64,000 nucleotides of DNA from Tyto alba. Taxonomy: Eukaryota; Chordata; Aves; Strigiformes; Tytonidae. Shown piece after piece: positions 1 to 14,444 of this stretch (within the stretch, counting starts at the first letter, position 1; every line of letters begins with the position of its first letter). The position numbers and the translations under genes were made by a program. The notes under the pieces are model-generated. The model worked only from the letters and a program-made list of their open reading frames with translations, ran no database searches and was not told the origin of the DNA. The stretch covers positions 24,653,819 to 24,717,818 of the forward strand of contig NW_024881316.1 of NCBI RefSeq assembly GCF_018691265.1, written 5' to 3'.

Positions 1-2299
1 TCTGAGAATGATTATAACATCATTCATGCATCATAACTCAGGAAAACACTAGGTTTACTTGAAAGGAAGACAGCAGGTATTGGAAATTACTGGTATATCT
101 CTTGGTTAGGTTTTAAATGAGTAACCTTCAGATTTCCAACTAAAAAGCACTGGTTGTAGAGAAGGATTTTGCAAGGAGGAGAATGTCTCATTTATTTTCC
201 TGCTTTCACAGGGAAGTGACAGATCTGATTTGCTTCATGCTGTTACAGAATGAAGATAAGGTTGCATGAAGAAGAGAATGCGGTTCTTCTAAATACAAAG
301 GTAATGCCTTCTTTTTATTATTCCCAGTGCTTTTCTTTGATGAAAACAATACAAATTACTACATAGTAACTAGCAGCACCTTCCCTTCTTTCCTTCTCTC
401 ATTCCTTCCTAAAGATCAAGGAGGTGCTTGGATTTCACAGTGCATCTGCCCACCCATTCTTTTTTGGAATTGCATTAATGACACTGACTTTCTCTCATTG
501 TGCTTTTAGCTCTGAGGAGCTCCCTCTAAGGGAGAAACATTGCAGGAGAAGTTAAGTATGAGCTTATATGTAATTTTAGATAAAGAAGAGCATTTTGGTG
601 AGGGCAGAGACTACAGGACAGACATCTAAGATTCTTATTACAACAGTAAGAGTAATGTTGGGCTTATAACTTGACAGAATTTTTCCTAATCATTTCAGCA
701 TCCAAACAGAACTTCACTGATAAAAAGGATATTTTAAATTAGGTGGAGACTTGTCAGTAATGTAAACCCATAAAGGGTAAATTCAGTATAAACAGTCCCT
801 AGACTCAAGATAGGTTCCTAAATAAGGAGCAATACAGGTGCCTGAAAGATGTGATTTTAAAAATCATCAGCCAAGGCCTACTCTGTGTTTTTTCACTACA
901 CTGAAAAGGGAAAGCACATAATTTTGAAGAACTAACCACATAAAAGAGAAAATGGTGAAAATCTGATGGTTCTTCAGAAGCCACCACCCTCAGGGCAGCT
1001 AGTAAGCGTGCCCCACATGTTTTGAGTTGCTCCTGGCTCTGTGTTGCTCTCCTGTCTCTCTTCAAGACAGCAGAAATGTTGATCTCCTTCTGGGTATCAG
1101 TGCTGTATACTTCCGTCCCTAGCAGTAGATCTCAAGGGAAATGGATGCCTTTCTTTAGTCCCTCTTGACTGAGAATGAGCAAAGGGGGTCATCTCTAGAT
1201 GTATTTGTGTCTTCTCTGCCACCCCCTAAACATGGAAAGACATTACTCAGTCTCAACATGGCCAGCATGGTATCCCCTGGTCACCTCCTCCTGCTAAAAA
1301 TTAGATTAAAAATTTGGGGAAAAAATTAGATAACATGCCCTGTACAATTACTTTGAAAAGTTCATTGGAGAAGACCTTCTTTGATTTGTAACAGAGAAAA
1401 CAGAAAATGTGTCATCTCTTGATGTTATTTCCTGACCAGCTCGTGGTGAGCCTGACACTATTATTTCTGCTGTATCTACACGCGGACAGGAATCCATCTG
1501 TATAGTCATAGTCAGTTACAAAACACACATTAGTGACAGGCCCCAGGGAACCAGCACACTCAGCTTGCTCAGCTGTACCAAATGGTATCTGACACTTTTT
1601 TTGAACTTTAAAGCTTACTATTTGACTCCAGCTAACATTATTTTAAGTGGTGAATGACCATCACCCAATAAGATGATAATCAAGGGAAATACAAAGAGTA
1701 CTGATAACAGCCCAGATAAATCCTCTTCTTTGCAGTTGACTGTCTTTCGTCTTTATAAATGCAACCACAATTTCAGCAGAGATCTTTATTCCACAGGTCA
1801 TGGCACAAATGTTCCAACTGATGGAGTACATTTAAGCTTTTAAATAAATCTGTTGATAGAAATTCTGTTCAAAGTATTTGTTTAAAATACAAAGGAACTT
1901 TTAGAAGACAGTGTTATAAATTTTATGTGCCTTGGAACAGACCAAGTTGGCCTCTAACCAAAGGGATTTTTCACTTCTGTTGTCATTGTCAATTCGAAAC
2001 ATGATACAACCTCATGCTTTCAAGAATATCTCAGTCACAGTAGACTGACTTTACAATGTCAGTACCAGATGCTTCACTTTCTGAACTACTCTTAATAACA
2101 CATCGGTTAAATTATGTGTCTTATTTCTTAAAAGAATTCTCTTTGAAAAGATTTCTCTTTCCATTAGATCTGCAAAACTCTCCCTCAATGTGTAAGTTGT
2201 AAAGAAGGGTGAGAGATGGGGATCTAGCTGTTTGCTTTCCTCTATTTTATTTTCAAATACAGGAAAATCAGCTGCATCATCGGAGGTCGCATATGTATA

Positions 2300-2314
2300 T
2301 ACACACACACACAC
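2300..2314. repeat. Short (CA)n repeat
   Basis: About seven CA units, flanked by an AT/ACAT-rich stretch up to about 2345, in the flank downstream of MLIP. Confidence 0.8.
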
Positions 2315-5300
2315 TCTTATACAAATACACATATATACATATGTGTATCAGAGTGCCTGATGTGATACAAATCTGTTTCATCTCAACACATTTATCCTCA
2401 GAACTATTCAGTCCCTCTCACCAATCTCTAATGGAATACCTTTACTTCAGTAATATTTCCAAAACTTTACAGATGAGATGGAAGAAAACAACCTATCTGA
2501 GAAACTCGGCAAGGTATTTGTTGTCTAATTCCATTTTGTGAAGGCATCTTGGGGCTTCCTTTGGATAGCTCCACAGCAGAAACCATAACAACTGCTTTCG
2601 AAAGAACCAAGAAGTGGCTCCTGGGAGGCAGAGGAAAGGGGATTGATGGTGTAGAAACAAGCAGAAAAGTCAAAGGCAAGGAAAATGGAGGAGGCTGGAA
2701 GGCTGTGATGAAGAGTGAAACAAAAGGAGATATGAAGAAGCTCTAAGTCCCTGCACAGAGAGGCCAGGGGTGCACATGAGAATAAGAGGCTACGTTCATG
2801 TCTCATATACTCCCAGTGCAGAACAGCAGTCCATTGATCCACCCGAGAAGTGAGATGTCTACCTTGGGTTTTATTTCTTACTTTTACCTTTTTTTTAACC
2901 TTTTTTCTCAGTGGAAACTGAGATAAACTGTGAGGATATATTGACAGGCTGTCAACAAACTCAGAATTCAGGCAAACTCTCTGCTTCCAACACCTGAAGA
3001 GCTTGACCTCAAAACTTCCCCAATATTTTTCAAAACAAGTTACTCATTTGGTAGCAATTATTGGCAAACATACATTTAATCTATTAAAATGCTCATCTTG
3101 CTGATTTTAACAATACTAGAATCTAATTTGAAAATAATGAATTAAAAATAAACTTTGTTACAAAAATGTAATTGTCATTCCTATCTATATTGTTAAACTC
3201 ATCAAAAAGCTCATTAAATAATTATGAGCATGCATCTGGTAACAAAAAGAGGTGTCAGTAGTAAAAAATTCACTCTTGTGTCATAAATGTACTCATACTG
3301 CTACTATTAGCAGTAAGTTATACCTCCTTATGTGAATTTTGAAAATAATATTGAAAATATCCTTTAATTAAATATGTTCTATTACATTCCAAAGCCTACA
3401 GTAAAGAATATATAGTTAATTAAATTACATATGTTTATTTCAACACTGAGGCTATAATTCAGCTTCATGTTCATGACCTTGTTGGAAAAAAAAGACTTTT
3501 CTGTGCCAGCTGAACCTTTTTAATTTTTAAATGCTCTGTCTCAAGAGAAAATTGATGGTGTGTAGCAGATTGCCTTAGCTCTCACTCAATGAATTATCAA
3601 GGGTGGTATCAACTATGGTCCGAGAGCTCACATATGTAAAAGTAGTGGTGAACTGGCCACTGAATTTAGACTTCAAGAAGATTTGTATCCTTCAAAATCA
3701 AATAAAATTGGCACTGGATTTTGATACTGGGCAAACTTGTACTATATGTTGTTTTATGTTTTCAGTCCTTTATGATATCCTCAATAACTAATTATCCGAA
3801 GCAATCCTGGTGGTTGATGTCTGGTATTTAAAACAGAAGCTATACCAGCAACTGCAAATTGTGGGATGTGTGATTTAAGTGGGGCTAATTTCATAATTTA
3901 ATAAATCCCCCTTGCTAACATCCCAACAGCACATATCAGAAACTTGAAGTGTAAATGCTAGTGTTACTCCAAACTCACATAGGCAACACAGTCTGCAAAA
4001 CAACTCTGTTTTTTTTCTTCATTAATCATTAAGAATAATTAATGCTTATCTAGTCTGTGCACTGGACAAAAGCAGATTTGGGAGATCAGCACATTTTTGC
4101 TCATTAACTCTACACAGGCTACATAAATAAAAGATAAACCTAGCATGCAAATGTTTAAACCCGTTAAATGTCAACTGATTACCTCCTTAGAGCCAAGTGT
4201 CTCATTTTCTGGAATAGGCACTATGGGATGATTGGGCTGCCGAGCCAAGATGTCACAGGTCGGAGAGAGCGTGAGGTTAAAAAAGGGAAAAGAAATCCAT
4301 TATCCATTCAATTTCTATATAAAATATCACTAAAGTTTAATAATGAAAGCCAATACCCTCAGTCATGCAAAGGATAGCAAGGTAATGAGATCCTATTTAT
4401 GTTCAACAGGCTGCCTCCTGAACAGGCTCTCTCTTACTACTCCTTGTCTGTATGAAAATCTATGGCCTGTTTTCTGTAATATCATATTCCCATAATTAAA
4501 AGGGTGGGGAAGGGATAAATCACTTTCCAATACGAAAGAGGCATCTCAAGTAAAAATCACAGCAAGGACACCTGTCTCATGATACATTTATTATGAGATA
4601 ATGAATGTAAAGTTATTTAAAACTGCAACTATATTCTTTCACTTTGAATATCTGTCTTCTTAAATCTCCAAAAGAGCTCTTCTTAATCTTAAATTTCATA
4701 CATATAAATAAATCAAACAAACATTTACCTAAAAATGCTGTATAGCAGTAATTAGTATGTGCATAAAGGAGTTTTAGATCTCAGTGATTTTCCAGTGTTT
4801 TGAGTATTATGACTTACATCTGAATAAGGAAGTTTGATGGATGTGGCTCAAGGGAAAAACCATACCAATTTCCATAATATTTTAATTAGAATACAGGTAA
4901 AAAGATAAACTGGAGCTTACAAAGGCAGTGTTAAGATCATAAGCTTGTGAGGTTTTCCTATACGGTGACACAGAGACATCCTCTTTAGAGCAAAGATTGC
5001 TGAAAGTGTCGGAGTTTGGGTATTTTGGAACTGTATGAAACCAAGGTTGAAAGAAGCTTGATATTTTCAGTGTATCAAAGGCATTACTTTGTTTTGGTAT
5101 TTAGATCAAGTAGTAAATTAAGAAATTATGTGTTGCTTAAAAAAATTATTTCTCTTGACCTAAGAAAATTAATTTTGAAGCTGTGCTTTTTGAGAAGCAA
5201 AACCTATCTGCTAAACTGGCCCTATATACAAAGAAGGATACTGAAGTGGAATATACTCATATTTTCTACAATTACATTATGGATCTGCTATGTATTTCCT

Positions 5301-8300
5301 TTCCCCTTTGCAAATTTGCCCTGATTCATTTTCAGGGAAGCAGGAATCAACTTTAGTAGCAACAGCAGCAGTTACAGAGGCTTTGAACCATTTACTTTTT
5401 TTTTTTTTCTTTCCCTCGAAATAAAAATGCATGTGAATAACTTTACGCAGTTTATTTATTTATTCAGTAGGTTTAGACAAGGGAACAATTTTAGGCAAAG
5501 AAAAGGTAAGGAAGGGGTAAGAAGCCTAGACCCTCTCAGCGGCAACATCCCTCTCTCTGCCACACCCCTGGCTCCCCGTTTCAGCCAGCACAGACACTGA
5601 GGCAGCTCCCAGACCTTACACCACCCCACTGCTGCAACACAGCTCTTCACAACAGACACAGGAGGTGTTTAATGGCCGATGTGTGAGACAGAAATCCTGT
5701 TGCCAAACCCAGCATCCTGCAGCTACTGAGGGCAGGCAATGCTTGGTGATACACAAGTACAAAGATCTAGTAACACCTGCGGTATCTTGGCAAGCTTATT
5801 TCACTGAAATAAACCCTAGAGTTGAGTTACCTATTGCCTCATCAGACTAAGGCATCCCTGTATTCCAGGCAAAGAAGGGTCAATCACAAAGAGAAGAGGG
5901 AATGTATTGACCATTTTCTGTTTACTTTCTGCTGTGCAGCTAGGCTATCTGAGGATTGTCCACTGCTTGCAAGACAGAAAAGCTCCCTACTCAGGTAGTG
6001 AGGTAGTTATCAGAGAATGCAACAGCTCTTTTTCTCAAATTGCACAGAGAGCCAATCAATGAAAAATGCACTTTTATTGTGTTATCTAGTCCTGGCCTTT
6101 CTTGATGGTATTCATTGCCTACCACGTTAACCCAAAATACCTCTCTGAGTCATGATTCTGCTTTATCTTGGTCCTTGAATATGAGGTCTCAAGTCACTCC
6201 TTAGACCTGACAAAAGTAATGTTCTTTTTTGTCCAAGAAATATATTTGCCTCCTTTATTTTGATAACATCCTCTTTTCAAACTAAAGAGCCAACATGTAT
6301 AACAGTCTCCATAGACAGGGAAAATTATCTGTATTTTCTGAAAAGCCACTGTTAACATTGATTATGTTGGAGAGGCTTAATTGAAAGAAGTGAGAGGCAA
6401 ACAAGGACTTCACTGATTAATAATGGAGGCAAAAAGTTAATACAGGCTTAAGACTTGGAGAAAAAATGAGCAATGTACAGTTCTCTCTCTTTTCACAAGA
6501 CTTCTCTGACATAAAACCCCCAAAGTTACTGTAGAAGAGTCTATACAGTCTACTAGTGAGTTGTCTGGAGACCTGATTTTGCCATGACATGGGGTCTAGT
6601 CTTAAGGAAGTCACATATGGATACATATATAAGGAACTTTAAGCACTACTTTAGTGAATATGGAGCACATGAGCCAAGTGCTACATCTTTTCTGCTGAAA
6701 CAATGTTTAGTCTTGCAAGTCTCTGAAAGAAGGGCGTTGGCTTTTTCCCCAGAATAGTACACCTCTGCTTCTTTCTGCCAGCTGCAAAGGAGCTGAGTGC
6801 CTTGGCCTCAGAGGCTTCATCCTAACAAGTCAGAGGCTTGCTCTCTGTGTTATTTCCATCAAATGTCAATGTAATCTGAAATGTGTCAGCCTTGTTGTGG
6901 GAAAGCTCCCATGCCTGTCCTCCCCGAGTTTAACCAGGTGGCTAGAGTCTTATTCTTTGCTCTCTGACTTTTCCATACAAATATGATTTTTGTGTTCTTA
7001 ACTGCACATCACAACAGTTCCACAAGAAGGATGGAACATGCTGTCCTGGTGCACTTGCTTTCTGAAGCTCTGTGGGTAACGGCCATACTCTTTTGGAGGA
7101 GAGAGAAGTTTGAATCTCTGCAGAGTGAGATGAGCACTGTAATCAGGACTCTCACTATCTGGGCAAGTACTAAAGGAGGACATTTGACATCTCCATGTTG
7201 TCTTCTCTCTATGGTGGTCAGCCCATGGTGTTTGGAGGACATTTCACAGGACAGATGGCCTACCTGATTAAACTCAGCCTTGTACTTGATTCATAGTACA
7301 ATTTACAGTGCTAAGCACAGGGGGAAAGAGCCTCACAGAGTATGGTCATCTCTCTGCAAAGATGAGCTACCAAGATCGGAGTACCAGACAGTCAACTTAT
7401 TTAAAAGTACCAGAATGCAAAGTAGGCAGAATGAGGTGGGATTATCACTTCCTTACTATACGTTGTATGGCTATCATCCCTCAGAGACATATAGGACTGT
7501 GGCCATGTCCACAAGATCTGAAGTGTGAATGCAACATGAACTATGTTTTTTTTTACATGTGTGTTATCTCAGTGAGACCTTAGCAAGCTCTGTCACTGGC
7601 AGTCTTTCATCTCCAGGCCAAAGCAGCTGGCAAGAAGCCCTATTTTCTTCTACAAATGTAAAAGGATTGCGTCTGTTGATGGTGGAAGATGACAATACTG
7701 CTTTTATAATTTCTATTCTTGTTTCTTTTGCTATTTATAAAATTCTGCATTACTCTTACAAAGTTAACTAATAATTCTTAACTTTTCCAAACATCACTCA
7801 GTTTTCTGGTAATGTGGCATTTTCTTTATTATTTCTAGGAACAGTGAAAAAGCAAGCTAGACAAATCTGCATTTGTGGCTGTAAAAAGTGTACTGGAGAG
7901 AGCAGAATATCCTGACAATATGTAAGTTTTTTCAGCATGTCAGTTCAAAGGGAAATCATATGCCTGGCCAAAATAACCTCTTACAGTCTCAGTCAAGGCT
8001 TAGAAAAGAGGTGGTTATATAACAACTTAGTTAGACCTTTGTTCATTTAGCTCTGTAGAGTAATCAGCAAGGCATATTTGCTGTTAAAAGGTCAGTTTAT
8101 CTTTATTGTGCTATGAATCATAGCTGTCTCTGAACTAATATACAGCTTTCTGAGATGTTCTCAATGTAAGACGTTTTTCATAAATCTAAGTCACTCTCTA
8201 GAGGGTCTGAAATCTTTGTTAATTGAGACACAGGTTTAAAACTCTTCGGAACCAGTGAGATAATGTACATAAGAAATAAGAATGTTTGAACTATAGTAAC

Positions 8301-11300
8301 CAGCAAACATTCATGTATATACTATGCTTTCAACCTACTCTCTTAAGTCTTTAAAATCCATTTTGAAAAGAAATTAGGTACTCTAGACTCTTATGAAACA
8401 GAGAGTCATTCCTTCACAATAGCTAAAATTAATAATTTCTCAAAGACTAAAGAATATTTATTTATACATTCATAACAAACTGTTTTTATAAAACAATTTT
8501 ATAGATAACCACTTTTTCTGAGTACAAGACCATGAAATCTAGGATACTGATAAAGGCTCAAACACCCACAGCAGCAGAGCAAGGGCTAACTTCAACTAAG
8601 GGCAGAGAAAATAGATAACGTAAAGAGACAAATTATAATTATGATGTCTATGGTCTCTCTGAAATGACACTGTTTAAAATCCATTTCAAAGATTCAGTCA
8701 GTTCTGTACCCAATTCTTTTGCATCTTTCACCTCTCTACAAAGGGAAATGTAAAGTAGAAATGATGATCACAAGAAAGATTTATAATGTGCCTTCAGCCA
8801 CATGTGCAATAGAACATCCTGACTGACTTGAAGATTTCAAAACTCTCTCCAGATGCAGATAACTATCTGCACAAGAGGGACAAAGCAGACATGGTCTCCT
8901 GAAAGGTTCTCACAGGACACAGGCCTGGAGGGCACCAGAGTGGGGTGAGACTGGAAGATTTGTACCTGAATACCAGAGGCTGGAGGAGTTTCAGGGCTTT
9001 GCAGTAGGGGTGCCTTATCTGTAAGTGGGGCTGGAGGGAGGGAGATACACACAAGCCCAGCCCTGTATCAATTTTCCTTGGGCTGCCTTTGCCCAGGCCA
9101 AGTTCAACTTCTTATGTGGGGCTAGTCTATGATGGAATTGGCTGAGGATTTTCTGCCAAAATGATTTTTCAGTGAAAAATAATAATAACAGAAAAATGAA
9201 GCTTTCTGTAAAACGTTGTAATGTCTCTTGCAAACTCTCACTAGTCATTTAGAAAATTAAAATGAAGTGTTTAATCATAAGAAGACCTGTCTATAACTGG
9301 AAAATTGTTTTTTCTGACCCAGTTGTTTCATTTTGGATCACTTCCATAAAAGATTAAAATGTATTTCACTATCAGTGCACTTTGTGACAATGATGATAAG
9401 AGCCTCTATTTTCTGCTGTGGGCTAATCAGACTCTGCAGTTCTTCACAGGGCTAATTTCACTATAGGTCATTACAGGAGCTGGTGGCCAGTGAGAGTAAC
9501 AGGCCTGTAATGAAGCTATGTGGCATGAGATCCACAACATAAACACCCATAGAGTAATGCAGCAGAAGAGACAAACACCTTCTAATCACGTGGATTAGAA
9601 CTATCTTCTTCAAGTTAGTTCATATAACCTAAATGATACGTATTGATTTTTGGAGTATTAAAATGTTTTCAAGTTTTCATCTATATTGGAAAGGAAATTT
9701 CAGAATTTCCAGCAACACAAGCTTTTGAAATTTCCCTCACCATATTGACTGTGAACTATTTATGAACTCACAGAAATCAAGTAATTGCTTAGAAGAGACG
9801 ATGCTTCCCTGCCCCAGGAAGGGGTTCATCACTCATTGACTGATAACAGCTGCAGAACTTTATCTGCTTTCCAGGTGAGAGTGTGAAATGAAATGGATTT
9901 CTTTTTCAAATCTGACCTTGCCCCACATATTTTCTTCCCAGATTAACTGCAAAACTGAATAAGCCCTGTTTTCTGCGTAAACTTCTCTTGCAACAGAGAT
10001 CTTTGACCTTAGCTACTTTAAATCCAAACCACAAACTTGGACTGAATTTTCAAGATCGTACATGTGTAACTGTCACCTACTATATTAAAATTTGTATTAA
10101 GATCATATTCTGCCTATCATATAACTACTAAAATGATAACCACTGTTTAATTAATAAAAAGAGAAAGCTAGTACTGTAATTTACAGTTTATCATATATGA
10201 CCTCTTAATCAAAGTTCAGAACACTTTGCCAAAAAGAAAAAAAAACACTAATGCCTGGAAGTTCATAACATCTCTGTAACATAGGTAAATACTGGCTTAT
10301 TTAATCCAAGCTCCAAGTACATACTTGGAATTTCACCAGAACTAATTATATTTTATACATTTTTCTAGTATAAATGGAAGTGGAGTTAATTAAGGCTATA
10401 TTTCAGAGTACACATTATATCAATACCCGCAATAAAAGTTAAGTGAATTCTAATTGTGCCAATTTGTCCTTTAAAATATAGAGTTTCTAGAGGCTCATCA
10501 GCTCACTGTTTACTTTTCTTTGATACTCCAGAAGAGTTTTTAACAATCTAAAAAACAGCAGGAAATTGTCTAGAAACATTTGTGTTTGGTGATGTCCAAG
10601 ATACAAATTTTTCTATAACACTGGATGTTTTGGGATATTTTCCAATAATTGTGAATTTTTCTCCTTCAGAATTTGTTTTCTCACAGTCTTAAATAAAAAG
10701 TATACAAGTAAACTTTTTGTTTCTCATACAGGTTGCATGTCCACTAAATTTTGTTTGATATTTTTTCACTCAACGGTATATTTTTGCTTTTGACATTAAT
10801 AACAGCTTTTACCTCTGAGTAGCTTCTGTTCTTTGTAATTTTGTCTTTTGTTTTTATTACTATTTTACAAGCAAAGATATGTCCCCAGGTTGCAGTTCCT
10901 ATTTGCCTAATAATTAATAGACACTATTTTATAACATTGCCATTTTCCATGGCTACAAATTCCCCTAGAAATGGAGTTGTATTCAGTCCCAATCCAGTCA
11001 TGGATCGGGATGCAGCCTTCAAGCTATAGCAAGCTTGCCGCCATTACCATTACCATGAGGCATGTCATAGAATCGCCTTCACAAACCAAAAGAGACATTA
11101 GAAGCAGATACTAGGAATGTTGTTGTATTTGGGCTGTTGTGTTTCCTTTGGTTGTTCTGCTAAAATGTGTGTTCACATATTAATCTAATGATACAGAAGG
11201 TTAAGATAAAGACATCTCAGAAACGAGTTGTTAGCTAGGGACAGAATTTCTATTATATTTGGTATTGGTTTATGTATTAAAAATTTCTGCCTGATATCCA

Positions 11301-13073
11301 CTATGCAGAAGACTAGATGCATAGTGAAAGGCAGGCATAAGACTGAACTCAAGTTTTATATTATGTAGTGACTTCTAAGAATGAAGACAAAGTATTTTAA
11401 AGTACTTTTTGGTGCTTGAGTCTGATTTAAGATATCCCAGCAGAGACTGTGTAAATGAGAAGGTGGAAAGCAACAGAAGTGGCTATAAGTGTGTTCCAAG
11501 AGGAAACCTGAACACTTCTGGACACAGCATTCACTGAGAAGATTTCAATTTCTAAGTATGAAAAGTTCCTGCTGGGGTTAGATCCTACTGTATTCAATAA
11601 AACATCTTTTTGTGTGCATGTTTTCCAAATGAACAGAAGTACACCAAAGAAATACCAGGGTCCTACCATCAACAGCTTCTCCTGGTGGAAATAAGACTGA
11701 AAGGCTCTCAAATTTGCCTAACTACCCAAGCCAAAAGGAGTGACACAGTAATCAATCCTGTTTTTTCCTTTGGAAGAGTTGTCTGCAGGAGTGGGTAGCA
11801 GAGTTCTGTCCAGGCAGTGCCAGACTTAAGACATCTCCACATTAAGTGCATGCTGCTGTGTTTCCTGTTGAGCCTAAGCTACCTTCATGTTTTGCTGCCA
11901 ATTTAATGGCTTTGAAGACAACTGATTACCAAGTTATAATGCTTCTAAAGTGCTTTAGGAGAAATGTCTTTCTTTAAAGATGAGCTGAGCAAGAACTCTA
12001 GAGGCATTTTCTGTAGGCATTATCAAACCCAAGTCCAAAGTGATAGAAATATCGTCTAAGAATGATTAAAATAGTTCACTAAGCCCAAGCAATGCCATAA
12101 AAAAATATACAAAGGAGACACAACAATATCAAGCATTAATATTTTCCCAATGAGGAGGTCCAATTTGTAGCACAGCACTAATGATCCAGCTTGTTTGCCT
12201 CTGATTTCTTTTTCTACTCTAAAGCAATTTTTCTGGGTCACAGATAGTAGAAGGTTGATCAACCACAATACACCTACACAAGTACAGCATTTAAATATCA
12301 AAGTTCAAAAGAGAGAAAGAAACTCTCTTCTAGAAATAAAAGCAGCTGGGATGATGTCTGGAAGAAAAGTGCTTTTCCATGGCAACCTCGAAAGGCTGCT
12401 GCATTCACAGAATGTCAATTCCCACTATGCTACTATTAATCAAATACAAAGTCCAATGAGTAGGAGATTGGATGGTGAGGTAAACACCACTGATTTAATT
12501 TAAAAAATAATAAAGATTCCCTTTAAATATTCTGCTTACCTATGATCCTGCAGACCTGCAAGTGATTATGGAAGACTGACACTTCCAACACAACAACATT
12601 TAGTGATTTCAAGAAAACTCTATTTAGGTCCAGGAAAAAAATTAAATTAACTTGAACCCAAAGTTGTACATTGAATAAAACTTGTCTTCTGCAAGCTTGG
12701 ACCTTTCCTTTTATAAGTAACATCTGAGTAGGTACAAAAATGGTAATTTTTTAACATTTCTCATACTTCTTGCAAAACGCCAGTTCCCACCAATCCATTT
12801 TCAAGGCTGTGCTGCTAAATATTTACCTGACAGGGAGATTTTCACAGGGATGTACATGAATCATGTGCTCAACCCTTGTTGACAGAAAGAAAAGGCAGTT
12901 TGAAAGTCAATAGGGACTGAGAGGCAGTCCCCAGCTGAAGGAGTTACACCTGCTCATCCCCTGCCTCTTCTCTTGGGCAGGTCATTCCTTTCTCCTTCAA
13001 AGTGACAGCTGGTTTCCCAAAATCTAATGCTCTCTGCCCTGACAGATATTTACATCAGTTGTGCCTCCATATG

Positions 13074-13545
13074 AATCACAGAATCATAGAACAGCTGAGG
13101 TTGAAAGGGTCCAACCTTTTGTGGGAAAGGCAGCCTGGATGACATTATCTAGCACCCTGTCCAAATGCATCTTAAACATGTCCCCACAGTGATGGGGACT
13201 CCACCATGTCCCTGGGGAGGTTGTTTCAGTGATTGTTCTCACTGTAAAAATATTCTTTCATATAACAAGATGAAACCTTTCCCAGTGCAAGTTGTACCCG
13301 TTGTCTCTTCTCTTCTCCATGTGGCTCCCTGAGATCCTTCTCTTCTCCAGGGAGAACAGACTTAACTCCTTCAGTCTTTCCTCATAGGGCAGGTTCTCCA
13401 GCTCTTTGATCATCTTTATGGCCCTCCTTTGGACTCTCTCCAGTCTGTCCTCATCTTTTTTTTGAACTGCATGGACCAGAACTGGACACAGTACTCCAGG
13501 TGCACAGATGTACTCTTCCACCCTACACAGTCCTTTGCTAAAGGC
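13074..13545 (-). mobile_element. CR1 LINE 3' fragment
   Basis: A 5'-truncated CR1 copy on the minus strand. The 3' end is marked by GAATCACAGAATCATAGAA at 13074-13092. Reverse-transcriptase C-terminal peptides are visible in two frames: [18 protein letters not shown], then [20 protein letters not shown] and [19 protein letters not shown]. The frame change shows it is decayed. It lies in the flank downstream of MLIP. The 5' limit is approximate. Confidence 0.88.
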
Positions 13546-14423
13546 TGGATGGATTCCCAGCAGGAGCATGCTTTGGAGTTAATCACAGAGCTAAATGTTA
13601 CCTCAGGCTTCACTGCAATAGTTGTGCTGAAGTTCACATTCCTGAGCTGGTTTATTCCAATCAAAAGGAAAATTAACTTTTTTAATAATAAATATTCAAC
13701 TCATAATTATTCAAGACCAAGGAGTATAAATAAGAGTGGGGAAGGAGATCACAAGGGAGATGACAAGGCCAATGAAAACAGAATCAAATAACTTGAATGG
13801 GCAACTTTTTTATTCCAGAAGCAACCTGTGCACAGATGAGTGGATAGAGCCTTCTCTGCTCTTCTCCAAGCAGGATAGACACAATACCTTGGTTCCTGCT
13901 GTCTCCTCACATCAAAGCTAAAATCACATTGTGAAATTATTTGGGGCACATCTTATGGATTTCATCACTCTTAGCAGTTATAATCTACAAAACCTGCCAG
14001 GTCTATCTTTCAGCTACATCTGTGTAATTCCATCAGCCACGAAGATACAGGCACTTGGTAGAGCTTCAGACAAAAGCAACCTGGCAGTGAGTCCAGTCTG
14101 CCTAAACACCACCACAGTGTCCTTTCAATAAAGCATTTCAGATAGAGACAGCTGTTATTTTCTTATGCTCTGAGCCAACAAATTAAATGATACTCATTTT
14201 AGGAGCTCACCATATCTAGCCTCCCTAATATAAGATACAGGTGATCATTCTGGTTTTCCCATATTCCATTTCCCATTTCTGAGGGAACACTTGTTTAAGG
14301 TAATTTTTTAATTAAAGTGTGGGTGAAGAATAGCAACTCCATTCACTGGCACATCCTGTCCATTCTCAATAGTGTATTTACAACATATCTCAAATGATTG
14401 TAAAAATTTAAGGCGACGGGTTT

Positions 14424-14444
14424 TGCCCTCTAGCGGCAGATGGC
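14424..14444. promoter_or_regulatory. Candidate CTCF site
   Basis: TGCCCTCTAGCGGCAGATGG sits in AT-rich sequence. It fits the reverse-oriented CTCF core (GCCCTCTAGTGGC type) closely. It lies about 3.4 kb downstream of the last MLIP coding exon, between MLIP and whatever gene follows. The match is by eye only. Confidence 0.4.

Noticed and set aside
8837..9054. Minus-strand Pro/Ser-rich frames near 9 kb, considered as an MLIP C-terminal exon
   Set aside because: No ordered match to the human tail; the true match was found at 17818-18003.
11060..11100. CATAGAATC motif resembling a CR1 3' end
   Set aside because: Only a few bases match and no CR1 body follows.
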